6,927 nt of DNA from CAIZGX01 sp044354975 (GTDB lineage Bacteria; Bacteroidota; Bacteroidia; Flavobacteriales_D; Sanyastnellaceae), in NCBI GenBank assembly GCA_044354975.1, contig JBIKZA010000085.1:1-6927 (forward strand), in the 5' to 3' direction. Made by a program: the position numbers and the translations under genes. The notes under the pieces are model-generated. The model was not told the DNA's origin and did not search any database. It was given only the letters and a program-made list of their open reading frames with translations. The first letter of the stretch is position 1. The number at the start of each line of letters is the position of its first letter. Below, piece by piece: positions 5,035 through 6,927 of the stretch.

Positions 5035-6405
5035 ATGGAAAATTCGAAACACGTTCATCTGATTGCCATAGGCGGAAGCGCTATGCACAACATGGCTATT
5101 GCGTTGCACAGAAAAGGATACTTAGTTACAGGAAGCGACGATGAGATTTTTGAGCCGAGCAAAACTCGTCTGAATAATTTAGGTTTACTTCCAAGCGAAA
5201 TGGGTTGGAACGCAGACCGAATTCATTCAGGAATTGAAGCAATCATTGTTGGGATGCACGCACGCATTGACAATCCAGAGCTCATTCGCGCGCAAGAATT
5301 GGGATTGAAAATTTATTCATATCCCGAATACATCTACGAGCAGTCCAAAGAAAAAATTCGTGTCGTTATAGGTGGAAGTCACGGGAAGACGAGCATAACC
5401 AGCATGATTCTTCACGTCTTGAATGCCTTGGGAAAAAACGTCGACTACATGGTGGGCGCGCAACTCGCGGGTTTCGATTGTATGGTGAAGTTCACCGAAG
5501 AAGCCGAAATTGCAATCATTGAAGGAGACGAGTACTTGTCTTCGCCAACAGATTTACGTCCGAAGTTTCACTTGTATCACCCGACCATTGCGGTCATGAG
5601 CGGCATTGCATGGGATCACATCAACGTGTTTCCAACGTTCGAAAACTACGTGAAGCAGTTTGAAATTTTTGCTGAAAAGATTGTTCCTAACGGAACGCTC
5701 ATCTATTGCGAGTTAGACGAGGAGGTGAAGAAAGTTTGCGAAAACGCAAGGAAAGATATTGCGCTTAAACCCTATGGAACCTTCGAGCACGAAGTGCGCA
5801 ACGGCGTGACGTTCATTCGCCACAACGGAACCGAAACGGCCATCGAAATTTTCGGCAATCACAACCTTCAAAATTTGAATGCAGCGTTTTTAGTTTGTGA
5901 AAGTTTAGGCGTAAACGCGGGAGAATTTCTTCGTGCTATTTCATCGTTCACAGGCGCAGCAAAACGGTTAGAGTTGGTTGGAAGAAATTCGCACTCGGCG
6001 TGCTACAAAGACTTCGCACATTCACCTTCAAAATTGAAAGCAACAACAAACGCGTTGAAAGAACAATTCCCGAATCGGAAGTTAATTGCCTGTATGGAAT
6101 TGCATACCTTTTCCAGCTTGAATAAGAATTTCTTAAGTCAATACGAAGGCGCCATGGCCGCGGCCGACGAAGCGTTTGTGTATTTCAATACGCACACGCT
6201 TGAGCATAAAAAACTTCCGCCCATTTCAACAGAGGAAGTAGAGAAAGCCTTTGCTTCAAAGAACGTAAAGGTCATTAACGATTCGAATGCGTTGCTGAAT
6301 ATTTTGTTGGAAATGAATTGGGAAAACGCAAATTTGTTGCTCATGTCTTCCGGGAATTTCGACGGATTAGACTACCAAGATATTTGGAATAAAATGCATG
6401 CTTGA
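5035..6405 (+). CDS. mpl: UDP-N-acetylmuramate:L-Ala-gamma-D-Glu-meso-DAP ligase (Mur ligase, peptidoglycan recycling)
   Basis: A 456-aa cytoplasmic Mur ligase that joins recycled murein tripeptide to UDP-MurNAc using ATP, bypassing MurC, MurD and MurE. Domain 1 (1-105) starts HLIAIGGSAMHNMAIAL (8-24) and has VTGSDDEIFEPS (31-42), like the 'TGSD' of E. coli Mpl. Domain 2 has the ATP P-loop VVIGGSHGKTS (110-120, K118), IIEGDEY (161-167, E163 a likely Mg2+ ligand) and GIAWDHINVFPTFE (190-203). GNHNLQNLNAA (274-284) is the Mur 'HN..N..A' motif. Domain 3 has AAKRLEL (308-314), DFAHSPSKLKAT (326-337) and LLMSSGNFDGLD (435-446). Length agrees with E. coli Mpl (~457 aa). Differences from E. coli include DFAHSP for DFAHHP and ELHTFSS for EPRSNTM, so exact tripeptide preference is inferred from the clade. 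MurC is the main alternative, but the TGSD/GDEY/WDH pattern fits Mpl better. It starts at ATG 5035 with no clear Shine-Dalgarno and stops 2 bp from the converging ZIP gene. Confidence 0.88.
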   Translation: MENSKHVHLIAIGGSAMHNMAIALHRKGYLVTGSDDEIFEPSKTRLNNLGLLPSEMGWNADRIHSGIEAIIVGMHARIDNPELIRAQELGLKIYSYPEYIYEQSKEKIRVVIGGSHGKTSITSMILHVLNALGKNVDYMVGAQLAGFDCMVKFTEEAEIAIIEGDEYLSSPTDLRPKFHLYHPTIAVMSGIAWDHINVFPTFENYVKQFEIFAEKIVPNGTLIYCELDEEVKKVCENARKDIALKPYGTFEHEVRNGVTFIRHNGTETAIEIFGNHNLQNLNAAFLVCESLGVNAGEFLRAISSFTGAAKRLELVGRNSHSACYKDFAHSPSKLKATTNALKEQFPNRKLIACMELHTFSSLNKNFLSQYEGAMAAADEAFVYFNTHTLEHKKLPPISTEEVEKAFASKNVKVINDSNALLNILLEMNWENANLLLMSSGNFDGLDYQDIWNKMHA

Positions 6406-6434
6406 GATTAGGACAATCCTACATCAAGAAGCAT
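6398..6434 (-). terminator. Imperfect hairpin across the mpl/ZIP convergent junction (possible ZIP terminator)
   Basis: A 37-nt nested inverted repeat covers both stop codons. The outer arms are ATGCTTGA (6398-6405) and TCAA-GAA-GCAT (6424-6434, GAA bulged). The inner arms are TAGGA (6409-6413) and TCCTA (6417-6421) around a CAA loop. That is 13 base pairs with one internal loop and one bulge. Read leftward it is followed by GCATTTTATTCC, a modest U tract, so it could end ZIP transcription from inside the mpl coding end. In the mpl direction there is no U tract. The fold is irregular, hence low confidence. Confidence 0.3.
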
Positions 6435-6927
6435 CATCACAATGAATCCACCAATGAGTCCGAGCGTGGCCACATCGGTGTATTTGTCTTGCTGTGTTTC
6501 CGGAATTACTTCTTCCACTACCACATAAATCATGGCACCTGCCGCGAAGGCCAATGCGTAAGGAAGTACAGCGTGCATTTGAATAACAGCGAGTGCACCT
6601 ATGACTCCGGCAATTGGCTCAACAATGGCAGAAAGTTGTCCGTACCAAAAACTCTTTCTTCTTGTAAGACCCATTCTTCTAAGCGGAAATGAAACCGCAA
6701 TTCCTTCTGGGAAATTTTGCAATCCAATTCCAATAGCTAGTGCAACTGCTCCGCCAATGCTCGCCTCTGGAAGTCCGGCTGCAACACCGCCGAACAACAC
6801 ACCCACAGCCAATCCTTCTGGAATGTTGTGAAGGGTAATGGCCAAAACCAAAAGCATGGTTTTATTCAATTTGGTTTGAACACCTTCTTTCTTTTCTTGC
6901 GGAAAATTCAAGTGAAGGTGTGGAAGG
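6408..6927 (-). CDS. ZIP-family divalent metal transporter (partial, 5' part outside the window)
   Basis: The C-terminal 172 residues of an inner-membrane ZIP (Zn2+/Fe2+/Mn2+ uptake) transporter. Counting from the first complete codon, the visible part opens with LPHLHLNFPQEKKEG, the end of the His-containing cytoplasmic loop between TM3 and TM4. TM4 carries the metal-site motif HNIPEG (33-38; H33, N34, E37). TM5 carries QNFPEG (70-75; Q70, N71, E74). TM6 lies near 97-116, and a further helix carries YVVVEEVIPE (134-143). A last helix (about 154-170) ends the protein. The TM4/TM5 residues match the binuclear metal centre described for Bordetella BbZIP, except that Asn (N71) stands where BbZIP has Asp. 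The frame is open to the window edge; a TTG at 6909-6911 should not be taken as the start, since family-typical sequence (LPHLH) continues upstream of it. It looks closer to the GufA/ZIP11-like branch than to ZupT. The metal cannot be assigned from sequence. Confidence 0.9.
   Translation of the reverse strand, partial: LPHLHLNFPQEKKEGVQTKLNKTMLLVLAITLHNIPEGLAVGVLFGGVAAGLPEASIGGAVALAIGIGLQNFPEGIAVSFPLRRMGLTRRKSFWYGQLSAIVEPIAGVIGALAVIQMHAVLPYALAFAAGAMIYVVVEEVIPETQQDKYTDVATLGLIGGFIVMMLLDVGLS

Noticed and set aside
6402..6692. Plus-strand frame of 96 codons after mpl
   Set aside because: It begins with TTG inside the mpl end and lies entirely opposite conserved ZIP transporter sequence; no family resemblance.
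6909..6911. TTG as the start of the ZIP gene
   Set aside because: The frame continues upstream to the window edge with family-typical LPHLH, and TM1-TM3 would be missing, so the gene is cut by the window rather than starting here.

Overview
The window reads as chromosomal DNA from a Bacteroidota bacterium, most likely a flavobacterium (order Flavobacteriales). The main reasons are a short (~466 aa) arginine decarboxylase of the type I associate with that group, the 'GGSAMHNMAIAL' version of Mpl, a bacterial deoxyhypusine-synthase-like gene, weak or absent Shine-Dalgarno sequences, and a possible TTG/TAnnTTTG-type promoter. The assignment comes from recognising protein families by eye, not from a database search.

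Layout. The left end (1-80, minus) holds only the first 26 codons of a small secreted protein that runs off the window. Next, on the minus strand and listed in transcription order (right to left), come five genes: corA, a Mg2+/Co2+ channel (3910-4941, or to 4962 with a GTG start); speA, arginine decarboxylase (2446-3846); an MscS-type mechanosensitive channel (1590-2453, overlapping speA by 8 bp); a deoxyhypusine-synthase-family enzyme (521-1498); and a 116-aa protein with an extremely acidic tail (154-504). This run ends at a clear intrinsic terminator (128-149). On the plus strand, divergent from corA, lies mpl (5035-6405), a peptidoglycan-recycling Mur ligase. At the right edge, converging on mpl with 2 bp between the stop codons, is the 3' part of a ZIP-family metal transporter (6408-6927, cut by the window end).

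How they may work together. SpeA makes agmatine, and the deoxyhypusine-synthase relative is probably a polyamine-using enzyme, because bacteria have no eIF5A to modify. CorA and MscS control Mg2+ and osmotic ion flux. No terminator is visible between corA and the acidic gene, so the five minus-strand genes could be one transcript, with an internal promoter in front of speA. The cluster would then join polyamine production, Mg2+ supply and osmotic release, with an uncharacterised acidic protein at its end. This link is inferred from gene order.

I found no CRISPR array, transposon, tRNA, rRNA, phage gene or recognisable defence system. The least explained parts are the deoxyhypusine-synthase-like enzyme, which keeps the catalytic lysine but has a changed substrate pocket, and its acidic partner protein. 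All intergenic gaps are under 100 bp.
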